Assembly (NCBI RefSeq): GCF_004519545.1
Contig: NZ_SDKM01000017.1
Location: forward strand, 44,594-108,593
DNA length: 64,000 bases
Direction of reading: 5' to 3'
Origin: Nocardioides guangzhouensis
GTDB lineage: Bacteria > Actinomycetota > Actinomycetes > Propionibacteriales > Nocardioidaceae
The notes under the pieces are model-generated. The model was not told the DNA's origin. It ran no database searches and saw only the letters and a list, made by a program, of their open reading frames with translations. The stretch's first letter is position 1. Every line of letters starts with the position of its first letter. Shown piece by piece: positions 51,771 to 61,600 of the stretch. The position numbers were made by a program, and so were the translations under genes.

Positions 51771-52414
51771 CGCGGACCGCCCAGCCCGCCCTCGCGGGCC
51801 CGGATGATCGCGCCGGCGCGGTCGGCGACCTCGAGCTTGGCGAAGATGCTGGTCAGGTTGTTGCTGACGGTCTTGGGCGAGAGCGCCAGCCGGTCGGCGA
51901 TCGCGGAGGTACGCCGCCCCTCGGCCAGCAGGGCGAGGATCTCGCGCTCGCGGGCGGTGAGCTCCGGGAACGGCTCGGCGGCCGGCGTCGGTGGTGCGGC
52001 GAAGTGGTCGAGCACCCGCGACGCGATGCCCGGCCCGAAGATCACCTGGCCGGCGGCGACCGCCCGCAGTGCGCCGACGATCTCGTCCTGCTCGGCGCCC
52101 TTGAGCAGGTAGCCACGGGCCCCGGCCTGCATCGCCGTGAACACGGTCGCGTCGTCGTCGAACATCGTGAGCACCAGCACCGCGACCCCGGGGACCGCGG
52201 CGCGGATCCGCCGGGTCGCCTCCACGCCGTCCAGCCCGGGCATCCGCACGTCCATCAGCACGATGTCCGGCACCAGCAGCTGGGCCTCCTTGACCGCGGC
52301 CTCGCCGTCGGCCGCCTCGCCGACCACCTCGATGCCCTCGATCGTCGACAGCAGCGCCCGCAGCCCGCGTCGGACCACCGGATGGTCGTCGGCGAGGACC
52401 ACGCGCAGGGTCAT
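51767..52414 (-). CDS. NarL/FixJ-family response regulator
   Basis: A 215-aa regulator with phosphoacceptor D55 (IVLMDVRMPGLDG) and a LuxR-type HTH (LTAREREILALLAEGRRTSA, SPKTVSNNLTSIFAKL). About half of its residues match the regulator at 42231-42875 (for example ARGYLLKGA and GQVIFGPGIA), so the two systems are paralogous. It overlaps the kinase gene by 4 bases. Confidence 0.92.
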   Translation of the reverse strand: MTLRVVLADDHPVVRRGLRALLSTIEGIEVVGEAADGEAAVKEAQLLVPDIVLMDVRMPGLDGVEATRRIRAAVPGVAVLVLTMFDDDATVFTAMQAGARGYLLKGAEQDEIVGALRAVAAGQVIFGPGIASRVLDHFAAPPTPAAEPFPELTAREREILALLAEGRRTSAIADRLALSPKTVSNNLTSIFAKLEVADRAGAIIRAREGGLGGPR

Positions 52415-52573
52415 GCCCTCATGATGGCGGCACCCGCACCCGTGGGGCCCGGGAAGTTCCTCCCGCTCACTCGGGACCGGACAGGAAACCGAGCGGGGAG
52501 GATGCTGGTGCCGACGGGAACGGTCGTCGCCGCACGGTGGAGGCGTCCACCTTCCCGAGACCGAGGAGTCGTC

Positions 52574-52957
52574 ATGGAACGCACCTCCACCCGCCAGCGC
52601 GTCGGACTGGCCATCGCCGGGCTGCTCAGCCTGGCCAACATCCCCAGCGCCGCCACCCCGACTCCCGACGGCGAGACCGGGCCGCCGTACGGCGTCCTGG
52701 TGCTCGGCACCGTCCTCGGTGTCGTCGGCGTGGTCGCGGTGGTCCTCGCCTGGCGCGGCAACCGTGCCGCGCTCCGGGTCGCCGCCGGCGCCATCATCAT
52801 CAGCACCCTCACCGCGCTGCCGGCGTTCTTCGTCGACGTGCCGGCCTGGCTGAAGCTCCTCGTCGGCGTGGTGACGCTGGTCAGCATCGCCTCGGTGGTG
52901 CTGATGTTCTCGCCGTCCCGCCAGACCGCCGCCACTCTCGACGAGGTCCCGTCGTGA
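52574..52957 (+). CDS. Small membrane protein, four helices
   Basis: A 127-aa protein with hydrophobic segments near residues 11-28, 40-60, 66-86 and 93-112 and no recognised domain. ATG at 52574 follows GAGGAG at 52563-52568. It is divergent from the second two-component system, so it may be a target, and is coupled to the next gene (GTGA overlap). Function unknown. Confidence 0.75.
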   Translation: MERTSTRQRVGLAIAGLLSLANIPSAATPTPDGETGPPYGVLVLGTVLGVVGVVAVVLAWRGNRAALRVAAGAIIISTLTALPAFFVDVPAWLKLLVGVVTLVSIASVVLMFSPSRQTAATLDEVPS

Positions 52958-53256
52958 TCGCGGTCGTCACCGTCCTGCTCGCCTTCCCGCTGGGCTACCG
53001 GATGCGGTCCCGCCTGGCCGCGAACACGACGTACGCCGTCGCCTACCTGTGGGCGTTCACCTTCCAGACGCTGTACCTGCTGCTGGACTCGATGCAGCCC
53101 ACCGGCGGCGGGGCGGCCTTCGACTCGAGTGACTTTCCGTGGGCGTACGGCGTGGTGACGCTGTCGATCTTCGGCGTCGGCTTCGCACTGGTCGAGGCCG
53201 GGCGCCGGGTCGCCGCCCGGCGCGGCCCCCGCACCGTCCACGCGACCGCCGGGTGA
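52954..53256 (+). CDS. Small membrane protein coupled to the preceding one
   Basis: A 100-aa protein starting with GTG at 52954 that overlaps the preceding stop. VIAVVTVLLAFPLGYRMRSR, YAVAYLWAFTFQTLYLLLDS and VVTLSIFGVGFALVEAGRRV form three helices. Together with its partner it may make a small membrane complex. No family recognised. Confidence 0.7.
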   Translation: MIAVVTVLLAFPLGYRMRSRLAANTTYAVAYLWAFTFQTLYLLLDSMQPTGGGAAFDSSDFPWAYGVVTLSIFGVGFALVEAGRRVAARRGPRTVHATAG

Positions 53257-53311
53257 GCCCGCGCCTGCCGCCCGCCGGGAATCGCGGCCCTGCTCGAGGG
53301 GTTCAGTCACC

Positions 53312-54271
53312 ATGGAACCCCTCGAGCCCGGTGGCGGACCCGGCGCCGAACGGGGCGCGATGGACGCCTACTCGACCGTGGTCACCGGCGTCGCCGCGGC
53401 GCTGACGCCGCGGGTGGCGTCGCTGCGCATGCGCGGCCGCCGCGGCGAGTCCGCCGGCTCCGCGGTCTCCCTCACCGACGAGGGACACCTGGTCACCAAC
53501 GCCCACGTGGTCGGCGACGCCGCCGGCGGGGAGGCCGAGTTCGCCGACGGCACGGTCGCCTCGTTCACGGTGGTCGGTCGCGACCCGCTCTCGGACCTGG
53601 CGGTGGTTCGCGCCGACCGCCCGGTCCCCGGACCGCCGGAGTACGGCGACGCCGACCGGCTGCTGGTCGGCTCCCTGGTGGTCGCGGTCGGCAACCCGCT
53701 CGGGCTGGCAGGCAGCGTCACCGCCGGCGTGGTCAGCGCGCTGGGCCGGTCGATGCCGGCCCGGAGCCGCACCGCCACGCGGCTCATCGAGGACGTCATC
53801 CAGACCGACGCCGCGCTCAACCCCGGCAACTCCGGCGGCGCCCTCGCCGACGCCCGCGGCCGGGTGGTCGGCATCAACACCGCCGTCGCCGGCGTAGGGC
53901 TCGGGCTGGCGGTGCCGATCAACGCCACCACCCACCGGATCATCGGCGCGCTGCTCCGCGACGGCCGGGTCCGGCGCGCCTACCTCGGGCTGGTCAGCAG
54001 CCCGGCGCCGCTGCCGCCGCCGGTCGCCGAGCGGACCGGCCAGCGCACCGCGCTCCGGGTGGTCGAGGTCGTCGAGAACAGCCCGGCCGAGGTCAGCGGG
54101 CTGCGCCGGGGCGACCTCATCCTCGCCGTCGACGGGGCGCCGCTGGGCGATGCGCAATCGCTCCAGCGGCGCCTGTTCGGCGAGGCGATCGGTCAGCGGG
54201 TCGAGATCACGGTCCTGCGCAACGGAGCCCTGGTCGATGCGGTGGCCGAGCCCACCGAGCTGTCCGACTGA
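53312..54271 (+). CDS. HtrA/DegP-like trypsin-fold serine protease with PDZ domain
   Basis: A 319-aa protease with catalytic triad H65 (VTNAHVV), D95 (DLAVV) and S174 (NPGNSGGAL), followed by one PDZ domain (about 225-310; ENSPAEVSGLRRGDLILAVD). Unlike most HtrA proteins it has no signal peptide or membrane anchor, so it is probably cytoplasmic. ATG at 53312 gives this form; ATG at 53360 is an alternative. It lies 55 bp after the small membrane genes and converges with the haloperoxidase-like gene. Confidence 0.87.
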   Translation: MEPLEPGGGPGAERGAMDAYSTVVTGVAAALTPRVASLRMRGRRGESAGSAVSLTDEGHLVTNAHVVGDAAGGEAEFADGTVASFTVVGRDPLSDLAVVRADRPVPGPPEYGDADRLLVGSLVVAVGNPLGLAGSVTAGVVSALGRSMPARSRTATRLIEDVIQTDAALNPGNSGGALADARGRVVGINTAVAGVGLGLAVPINATTHRIIGALLRDGRVRRAYLGLVSSPAPLPPPVAERTGQRTALRVVEVVENSPAEVSGLRRGDLILAVDGAPLGDAQSLQRRLFGEAIGQRVEITVLRNGALVDAVAEPTELSD

Positions 54272-54286
54272 CCGGTCGCCGTCACC

Positions 54287-55537
54287 TCAGTAGAGGACCC
54301 GCATCACCCGCCGCGCGGTCTGGTGCCCGAGGTAGTAGCCGTCCTCCATCGCCTTGCGGAAGTGGAGCCCGCCCCAGATCCGGGCCATGAAGGCGTCGTG
54401 CTCGAGGGCGGACAGGGTGTCGTAGCTCCGCACGACGACGCCGGTCGGCGTTGCCAGGCGCAGCTCCAGAGCCGTGTCCTCACCGAGCGTCCGCCGGATG
54501 ACCTCGGCCATCGGCGACGTCGCGGCGGCGTGACCGCTCGTGTAGTCGCTGTACGACGGGTTCGGGACCAGCGGTGTCCAGTTCGCCCCGGGCTTGGTCG
54601 CCCGGTTGTGGTCGGTGTCGGCGCCCGCGATCGCCTGGAAGGGTCGCCAGAACCCGACGTTCAGCTTCAGGTTCCAGGTCTGGATGAACGCGTTGACGAC
54701 CGACGCGTCGATCCGTGCGAACAGCAGCGTGGTGCGGTAGAGGCCGATCGGATCCTTCTCGAGCACCCGGCACAGGGCGTCGCGGTACACCGGGATCTGG
54801 TTGGCCGCCATGAACTGGGCGATGGCGGTCTGGTCTGCCGTGCGCTCGGTCGACGTCGTGGAGCCGAGTCGGCGCACCTCGTTGTAGTCGGCCGCGTAGT
54901 CCGCGCTGGTCAGCCGGTCCGGGCCGCGCACACGGACGGGTCGGGTCGGGACGACCTGGTCCATCTCCGCCAGCCAGGCGAAGGCCATCACGCCGCCCGG
55001 CGCCGGCTGCCAGAAGCCCGGCTTCTGCGGCTTGTCGTAGACCACGCTCGCGTCGTTCCGCCCGTCGTCGGCCCGGGAGGCGATCATCGCCGCGGCCGCC
55101 GCCTTGCCGATGCGGACACCCTTCTCCTCGGCCCGTCCGTTGTGGACGCCTGCGAGGGTGGCAGCGAGGTCGCGGTCGAGGTTGGTCTTCGACGTCGGGA
55201 AGTACTCGACGAGGACGTCGTGGCCGGCCTGGGCGATCGCAGCACTCGCGGACGCGCTCCGCCGCTTCAGGACGGCCTTGACCGCGTCGTGCACGGCCAT
55301 CGACGTGAACGAGATGTACACGACGCCGACCGGTGGCGGCGGCGTCGGCGTGGTCTCGGTGTAGACCGTCCGCATGGCGATGCGCTGCCAGTCGATCGCG
55401 ACCTGCTGGGCGGACCCGTCGCCCCCGTGTCGCGAGCCGGTGGCATGAGCGGTCCCGGCGGGCCCGGTGAGGGCGAGCGGCGAGAGTACGACGAGAAGTG
55501 CGGACAGGACACAACCTGTACGACGGGCGAGCGACAT
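54287..55537 (-). CDS. Secreted vanadium-dependent haloperoxidase-like protein (PAP2 fold)
   Basis: A 416-aa exported protein. A Sec signal (LSALLVVLSPLALTGPAG, cleaved near AHATG) precedes an all-helical PAP2/vanadium haloperoxidase fold. The anion-binding residues are in LKLNVGFWRPFQAI (Lys, Arg), SYSDYTSGHAAATSPMAE (Ser-Gly-His) and WGGLHFRKAMEDG (Arg-His region). Related secreted actinobacterial proteins are usually annotated as vanadium-dependent haloperoxidases, but phosphatase activity cannot be excluded. ATG at 55537. A LuxR-type regulator gene lies 76 bp upstream on the same strand. Confidence 0.83.
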   Translation of the reverse strand: MSLARRTGCVLSALLVVLSPLALTGPAGTAHATGSRHGGDGSAQQVAIDWQRIAMRTVYTETTPTPPPPVGVVYISFTSMAVHDAVKAVLKRRSASASAAIAQAGHDVLVEYFPTSKTNLDRDLAATLAGVHNGRAEEKGVRIGKAAAAAMIASRADDGRNDASVVYDKPQKPGFWQPAPGGVMAFAWLAEMDQVVPTRPVRVRGPDRLTSADYAADYNEVRRLGSTTSTERTADQTAIAQFMAANQIPVYRDALCRVLEKDPIGLYRTTLLFARIDASVVNAFIQTWNLKLNVGFWRPFQAIAGADTDHNRATKPGANWTPLVPNPSYSDYTSGHAAATSPMAEVIRRTLGEDTALELRLATPTGVVVRSYDTLSALEHDAFMARIWGGLHFRKAMEDGYYLGHQTARRVMRVLY

Positions 55538-55613
55538 GCGCGGTCACCTCCAGGGAGCGGCTCGGGCTAGCTCTGTTCCTTCCTTGCTAGCGTCCGGCGA
55601 TGCCGCTGGGCCA

Positions 55614-56216
55614 TCAGCGGACCGGCGAATCTTTCGGCGGGTGCGCGACGGCCGCATGCATCAGGGCGATCGCGGCGTGCCGGTTGCCGACGCCGAGCTT
55701 GCGGTAGGCGTGCTCGAGGTGCTTGCGGACCGTGGAGGTCGCCACGCACATCCGTTCCGCGATCTCCGGGTTCGACCAGCCGGCGGCGACCAGGTCGAGG
55801 ACCCGGCGCTCCTGCAGGGTCAGGCAGTCCGGCAGTCGCGGGTCCGGCCGGTCCCGCAGCAGTCGCTCGAGCGCCGGTGCGAGGATCCGCAGCATCGCTG
55901 CGTCCCGCGGGCAGAACCGGCCGGAGCGCCGGTCCAGCCACAGCTGCACCTCGCGCCCTGGACCGGTGCGGAAGACGAGGCACAGGGCGTCGGGCTGCGG
56001 CGCCGTCCGGTCGTCGTACCCGCGCGGGCTGACCACGGTGTCGACGACCGACCCGGAGGCGTCACGGACGACCATCCCGATCGCGTCGCAGGGGATCAGC
56101 CGGGCCAGCTGGTCGAGCATCGAGCTGGCCGGCAGGGGGGTCCCCGGCACGGGCTCCGCGGCGACGAGCGCCCGCAGTGCCGCCTGATCGGTGTCCGAGA
56201 GCAGGACGTCTGGCAT
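55614..56216 (-). CDS. LuxR-family transcriptional regulator
   Basis: A 200-aa regulator with an N-terminal sensor region of about 125 residues (GAF-like; IPCDAIGMVVRDASGSVVDT) and a C-terminal LuxR HTH (LTLQERRVLDLVAAGWSNPE, ATSTVRKHLEHAYRKL). It lacks a receiver domain. ATG at 56216 follows AAGGAG; longer versions are not supported. Its position right before the haloperoxidase-like gene suggests a local target. Confidence 0.85.
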   Translation of the reverse strand: MPDVLLSDTDQAALRALVAAEPVPGTPLPASSMLDQLARLIPCDAIGMVVRDASGSVVDTVVSPRGYDDRTAPQPDALCLVFRTGPGREVQLWLDRRSGRFCPRDAAMLRILAPALERLLRDRPDPRLPDCLTLQERRVLDLVAAGWSNPEIAERMCVATSTVRKHLEHAYRKLGVGNRHAAIALMHAAVAHPPKDSPVR

Positions 56217-56337
56217 GGCGGGCTCCTTCAGACCTGTCTTCCACGCTAGCGACGCCGTTGACCAGACCGGTATGGCACGATCGCGCAGTTTCCCGGCCGG
56301 GGTCAGCGCGCACGGGTCTCCGAGAGAAGGACCCGCG

Positions 56338-57384
56338 TCAGCGACGCCGCAGCCGGCCGAGCAGGGCGGCCGCGCGGTCACGGGGGCCGGGCGTCCGCGC
56401 CGCCGCGGCCTGCTCCTGCTGGGCGATGAACTCCGCCCGTGCCTTGCGGCGCGCGGTGCGCCGGGCCTCCGCGGTCAGGCGGCGCACGCTCGAGCCCACC
56501 ATGTCCATCGCGTCCGCGTGCAGGAGGGTGTACTCGGCACGGAGGTCGTCGAGCGAGGAGAACGCGGACGCGTCCGGGGACTCCTCGTCGGCGAGGACGC
56601 TCAGCGCAGCATGGGTGCGGTCGGCCAGGTCGCGCAGGTGCTGCGGCGCGGAGATCTTGTCCCACTCGGGGCGCATCCGGCGCAGGTTGGGGTCGATGAA
56701 GTCGTCGACGGGGTGAGGCTTCTCCTCGGGCGCCGGGTCGAGGGTGATGCCGAGCGCGCTGCGCAGCCTGACCAGCTCGGAGCGCCAGTCGGTGGTGAGA
56801 TTCGGGTAGTGCACGAAGGCGCGCCGCGAGCCGCGGGTGAGGCGCTCGGTCATGAGGGCGACGTTGATCCAGCCGGCAACGCCGGCGGCCTCGCGCGCGG
56901 AGTAGTAGGTGCTGCGGCTGGAGGACACCTCGGCGGGGTGACGCAGCATGATCACGAAGCGCGGGTCCAGTCCCTGGGCCTGCGCGACGTCGTCCCACAG
57001 CCCCTTGAACCAGATGGTGCGGGGGTCCTTGAGCACCAGCCGGCCGTGCGCCTCGAGCTCGGGCATCAACCACCGGGCGAGCTGGCGGCGGAAGGCGTCG
57101 TCGTCGATGGCGCTCTCCAGCGCCGCGACGGCCTCGGGGTCGGCGTCGAGGTTGCCGACGCGGGCCTTCTTGAGCTGGCGGCTCTGGAAGTTCACCAGCC
57201 ACCGCGGCTCGAAGAAGCCGAGGGGGTTGGTCTCGTTGCCCTTGATCGCCTGGGGGACCGTGTAGCCGCTGTGCGCGAGGGCACCGGCCATCGTGCTGGT
57301 CCCGCTGCGGCCGGGACCGAGGACGAGGACGAGGGAGCGGTCACCGGGGTCAGCGGTCTGCTCCGGCTCAGGCTCTGTCACCAT
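56338..57384 (-). CDS. Sulfotransferase-family protein
   Basis: A 348-aa protein. The PAPS loop LVLGPGRSGTSTMAGAL lies near residues 20-36, and VIMLRHPAEVSSSRSTYY is the 3'-phosphate motif with Arg and Ser. LVLKDPRTIWF is typical of this actinobacterial subgroup, and the last 80 residues form a basic helical tail. ATG at 57384 has GGAGG about 9 bases upstream. It is tandem with a paralogue 106 bp upstream that shares NPxGFFExxW, KDPRxxW and PVDDFIDPxLRR. Probable sulfation of a surface polymer, as the next gene makes polyol-phosphate polymers. Confidence 0.8.
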   Translation of the reverse strand: MVTEPEPEQTADPGDRSLVLVLGPGRSGTSTMAGALAHSGYTVPQAIKGNETNPLGFFEPRWLVNFQSRQLKKARVGNLDADPEAVAALESAIDDDAFRRQLARWLMPELEAHGRLVLKDPRTIWFKGLWDDVAQAQGLDPRFVIMLRHPAEVSSSRSTYYSAREAAGVAGWINVALMTERLTRGSRRAFVHYPNLTTDWRSELVRLRSALGITLDPAPEEKPHPVDDFIDPNLRRMRPEWDKISAPQHLRDLADRTHAALSVLADEESPDASAFSSLDDLRAEYTLLHADAMDMVGSSVRRLTAEARRTARRKARAEFIAQQEQAAAARTPGPRDRAAALLGRLRRR

Positions 57385-57490
57385 CGATGCGTCCTCCGGG
57401 TCGGTTCTCCAAGGGCCGGTGGGGGCTCGCGGCCACATCGGAGGCTATCAGCGGGTACCGGACCGGGCTCCGGCCCCCGGGGGCGGGGGT

Positions 57491-58561
57491 TCAGCGGTTC
57501 CCGAAGCGGTGCGTGAACCTCCGGCCGGCGATCCGGAGCAGCTCCCGTCCGCCCACGTCGCGGATCCGCCGGTCGTCGCCGCTGGGGGTCTTCGGGGCAG
57601 CGGGGCGCCTGCGGGCGCGCTCACGCTCCTCGCGCGCCCCGGCCCTGCGAGCGGCCACACGGATCCCCTCGATGGAGTCGTGGGCGATGGCCTGCGCGTC
57701 ACGGAGGATCCGGTCGTACCGCTCCGCGAGGCGGTCGAGCGCGGCAGAGGAGTCCGGGTCCGACCCGCCCGAGGCGGCGATCACCGCGAGGTGGTCCCAC
57801 ACCTCCTGCGCAGCGTCCTGCAGGTCGCGGGGAGTCTCCAGGTCGTCCCACGTCACCTGGTGGCGCCGCAGGCCGGGGTCGATGAAGTCGTCGACGGGCG
57901 AGGGCACGCCGGCGCGCACCTCGGAGCCGTAGACCAACCCGAGCTCGTCGGCGAGGCGGGTCACCACCGGCCGCCAGTCCTCGAGGAGCTCGGCGTAGCC
58001 GACGAACGACCGCCGCTCAGCCCGGGTCTCGCGCTCGCTCACCAGGGAGTTGTTCACCCAGCGAGCGATGGTCGTGGTGGCGTAAGCCTGACGCTTGTCC
58101 TCGTCCGCCTTGCTCGCGTAGTAGGTGGTCCGGCTGCCGACCACCTCGGCCGGGTGGCGCAGCATCGAGACGTAGCGGATCTCCATGCCGGCGTCCGCCG
58201 CCGCGTCCCGCCACAGCTTCTGGGCCCACACCGATCGGGGGTCCTTGACGACCACCTGGGAGTCGATGGCGGCCTGCTCAGCCAGGAACGCGGTGAGCGT
58301 GCCGCGGTCGGCAGGGGTGATCGCCTCACGGAACAGCTCCAGCGCCTCGGGACGCCCGTCGAAGTCGGCGATCCCCGCGGCGCCCGCGATCCGCTTGTGG
58401 AACTCGAGCGACCACTTCGACTCGAAGAAGCCCTTGGGGTTCGACTCGTTGGCGCCGAGGTAGGGCCCTGGCACGAACAGGCCGAGGTGGTGGAGCGTGC
58501 CCGACATCGTGCTCGTGCCGCTGCGCCCAACCCCCGTGATCAGGACGAGCACGTTCACCAT
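57491..58561 (-). CDS. Sulfotransferase-family protein, paralogue of the next gene
   Basis: A 356-aa protein with PAPS loop LITGVGRSGTSTMSGTL (residues 6-22), VVVKDPRSVWA, and VSMLRHPAEVVGSRTTYY as 3'-phosphate motif. ATG at 58561 follows AGGAG 6 bases away; the longer frame starts inside the upstream gene. Clear tandem duplication with the gene at 56338-57384. It begins 40 bp after the GT2-TagF gene stop, in the same direction, so the three are probably one operon. Confidence 0.82.
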   Translation of the reverse strand: MVNVLVLITGVGRSGTSTMSGTLHHLGLFVPGPYLGANESNPKGFFESKWSLEFHKRIAGAAGIADFDGRPEALELFREAITPADRGTLTAFLAEQAAIDSQVVVKDPRSVWAQKLWRDAAADAGMEIRYVSMLRHPAEVVGSRTTYYASKADEDKRQAYATTTIARWVNNSLVSERETRAERRSFVGYAELLEDWRPVVTRLADELGLVYGSEVRAGVPSPVDDFIDPGLRRHQVTWDDLETPRDLQDAAQEVWDHLAVIAASGGSDPDSSAALDRLAERYDRILRDAQAIAHDSIEGIRVAARRAGAREERERARRRPAAPKTPSGDDRRIRDVGGRELLRIAGRRFTHRFGNR

Positions 58562-58601
58562 CGGTCTCCTGTCGCTTCCCGGCCCGCTCGCGAGCATCGT
58601 G

Positions 58602-61600
58602 TCACGCGTCACCTCGCGGGACGAACACCGCATCCACGAAGCGCTCACCCGCGTGCCCGTCCTCGAGGTCGAGGTAGTCCTTGCGGAACGTGTCGTACGC
58701 CGCGGCGTACTCGGTGCGCAGTCCGTCGAGGTCGCGGAGGTGGTCGACGACCTCGGCGGTCGAGTCCACCAGCGGGCCGGGAGCGGTCGGCTCGAAGTCG
58801 AACAACCACCCTCGGGTGTCGTTGTAGCGCTGGAGGTCCGGCACGTGGAAGACCATCGGCTTGCCGGTGACCCCGAAGTCGAACCGGAGCGAGGAGTAGT
58901 CGACGATCCCGGCGTCGGCGGCCAGGTAGAGGTCGGACACCTCGGGGTAGTCGGTCACGTCGACGCACCCGGGCAGGCTGCCCACCCGACGGCTGGAGCG
59001 CGCGTGGTAGGCGTGCCCGCGAACCAGGATGACGTAGTCGTCGCCCAGTGCGCGGGTGGCCTCCGCGAAGTCGAAGAAGTCGGCCAGCACGGCCTTGCTG
59101 TCCCCCTCGGCCAGGTAGTCGCGGAAGGTGGGTGCGTAGAGCACTGCCGTCTGGCCCTCGGCGACGCCCAGCGAGGCGCGGGTCCGGGCACGCAGGTCGT
59201 CGGCCTCCGGCGACTGCAGCACGTCGTTGCGCGGGTAGCCGATCTCGAGCACCTCGCCGCGGTAGGCGAAGTCGCGGACCAGGAGCGGGGTCGCGTAGCG
59301 GGCCGGCGACACGAGGTAGTCCCACTCCGCGGCGCGGGCGTCGTACTCGGCGATGCGGCTCCGGGACACCTGGAGGTTCTGCCAGTGCGGGTGGCCCATC
59401 CGCTTGAACGGGTAGCCGTGGAAGGTCTGGGCGATGACCTGCCCCTCGGGCTTCCGGTGGTACTCCGGCTGGTACATGTTGTCGACGTAGTACTGCACGG
59501 AGCCCAGCAGCTGGTACCACTCGGTGGTGTTGACCACGACGGGGATGCCGCCGTCGGGCACCGGCACCGATCGGTCCTGGACCGCCCAGTAGACGGGGAG
59601 GTCGCTGCCGCGGCGCCGCAGCTCCTTCTGGATGGAGACGCCGTTGTCGGTGGCCTGCTCCCCGAAGTACGAACGCATGAGCACGCCTCGGGTCAGGGAC
59701 GTTCGCGCCCCCTCGCCCATCCGCAGGCGGTTCTGCTGGTAGCGGCCCCGGGCATCGCCGATGGGGCGGTCGAGATGCACCCGCACCACCCGCTCCGGGC
59801 CGCGCACCACGCGGCCGTCGTGGTCCTCGGTGCTCACCCGGACCGGCAGGTCGTCGCTCAGCCGGTGGGACACCAGCACGGGGATCTCGACGACCGACCC
59901 GCCGCGGTCGACCCGGAGGCGGAGGTCGTGGTCGCCGGTGGGCAGGGGGCGCTGGCCGAAGCGGTAGACCTCCTGGCGCAGCCCGACCGAGGCGGTGAAG
60001 TGCTGGTCGGTCAGGGCCACCGGGTCGCCGGCGGCGCGGGCCCGTTTGTTCAGGGTCGCGATGCCGACGGTCTGGACGCCCGGGCCGAAGACCCGACCCG
60101 AGACGGTGAGCTCGCCCGAGGTCGCCAGCTCGACGTGGTCGGCGACGGCGCCCAGCGACCACTCGGTCACCTGGAGGTCGCTGTTGCGGCCGGTGTGGGC
60201 GACCAGCGTGGTGGCAGAGGTGGCCTCGGCCAGGTTGTCCGACCCGGTCTCCACGACCAGGGAGGCGGTGCGGCCGTCCTCCAGCCGGGCCACGAAGGCC
60301 CACTCGACCGGCTGCCCGGGCTCGGGCGTCTCGACCACCGGGAGGTCGGCGCGGAACGTGGTGCGGCCGCTGCTGCCGTGGGTGGCGACCTCGAGCACCT
60401 GACCTCGCGTGGACACCACGATGCCGGCGACCCCGTGCCCCCCGCTGCCCAGGCGGGCGGTGAGCGTGCGTCCCTCGAGCGTGACGTCGTGGACCGGGAC
60501 GCCGGACCGGTCGACGACGAGGTGGAGGGGCTGACGGAACTTCCAGCCGGCGATGAGTCGCCCGCCGCCCGGCAGCGGGCTTGCGGGGATGACGCCCGCG
60601 GAGCCGCTGCGCACGAGGTGGCTGACCGGACGGGTCGCACGGAGGCCGGCCGCCTCGACCCGCAGCCACACCGACCAGCGGCTCCCGTCCTTCGCGTCCG
60701 ACAGCAGGTCGGACAGCGGGAGCTCGACCCCGAAGACGCCGGGCCGGTAGTCGCACCACTTGTCGTCACGCGGCGGCGGGAAGGACGCGTCGGGACGCCC
60801 GGTCGCGGTGAACTCGTGGTCCCGGCCGGTCGCCTCGTCGCGGAGGATCACGGTCACGGTCGCGTCGTGGGTGCTGAGGTCGACCTTGCGGAGGTAGGCC
60901 CACCCCGACATCCACAGGGAGGGGACGCCGCCGGGTCGGGAGATCCAGTGGACGTTCTCCACGGCGTGCGAGATCCGCACCTGCTCCGGGCGGACCACGA
61001 ACAGCTCCGGGTCCAGGTCGGGGTCGTCGGAGAACGGCAGCTCCAGCGCGATGCCGTCGTCCCGGACCGTCGCCGGCCAGTCCTCGACGGCCCGTCCGCG
61101 TCGGCGTACGAACTCCTGGGCCTCGGCGCGCCGGTCCTGCTGCGCCAGGCGCACGAGCACCCGGTTCGGGGGCGTCGCCCACTGCCAGGCCCGCTCGTCG
61201 GCGTCGGCGGTCAGCTCCTGCACCGCGGCCACGAGCTCGTTCCAGTAGGTGTCGTCGACGGTGCCCGGGCTCACGAGGTACCACTGGAAGTGGGCCTCGA
61301 ACAGCGTCGCCAGCCACCCCTGGTAGGCGGCCGGCGACAGCTCGCGGCGGAACGCGTCACGACTCAGGTGCCAGGCCGCGATGCGGTCGCGCAGGTCCTT
61401 CAGGGAAGCGGTCTGCTGGCTGATCGAGCTCTTGTCGTCGCGCGCGCGGTAGCTGTACACGATGTCGGTCAGGACGTCGATCGACCGGGCCCGCGCGAAG
61501 AGCTGGGTGACGAGCGGCTGGTCCTCGTAGGCGACGCCCTCGCGGAAGGACAGGGCCTGGCTGGTCCAGAAGTCGTGACGGAAGAGCTTGTTGCACGTGT

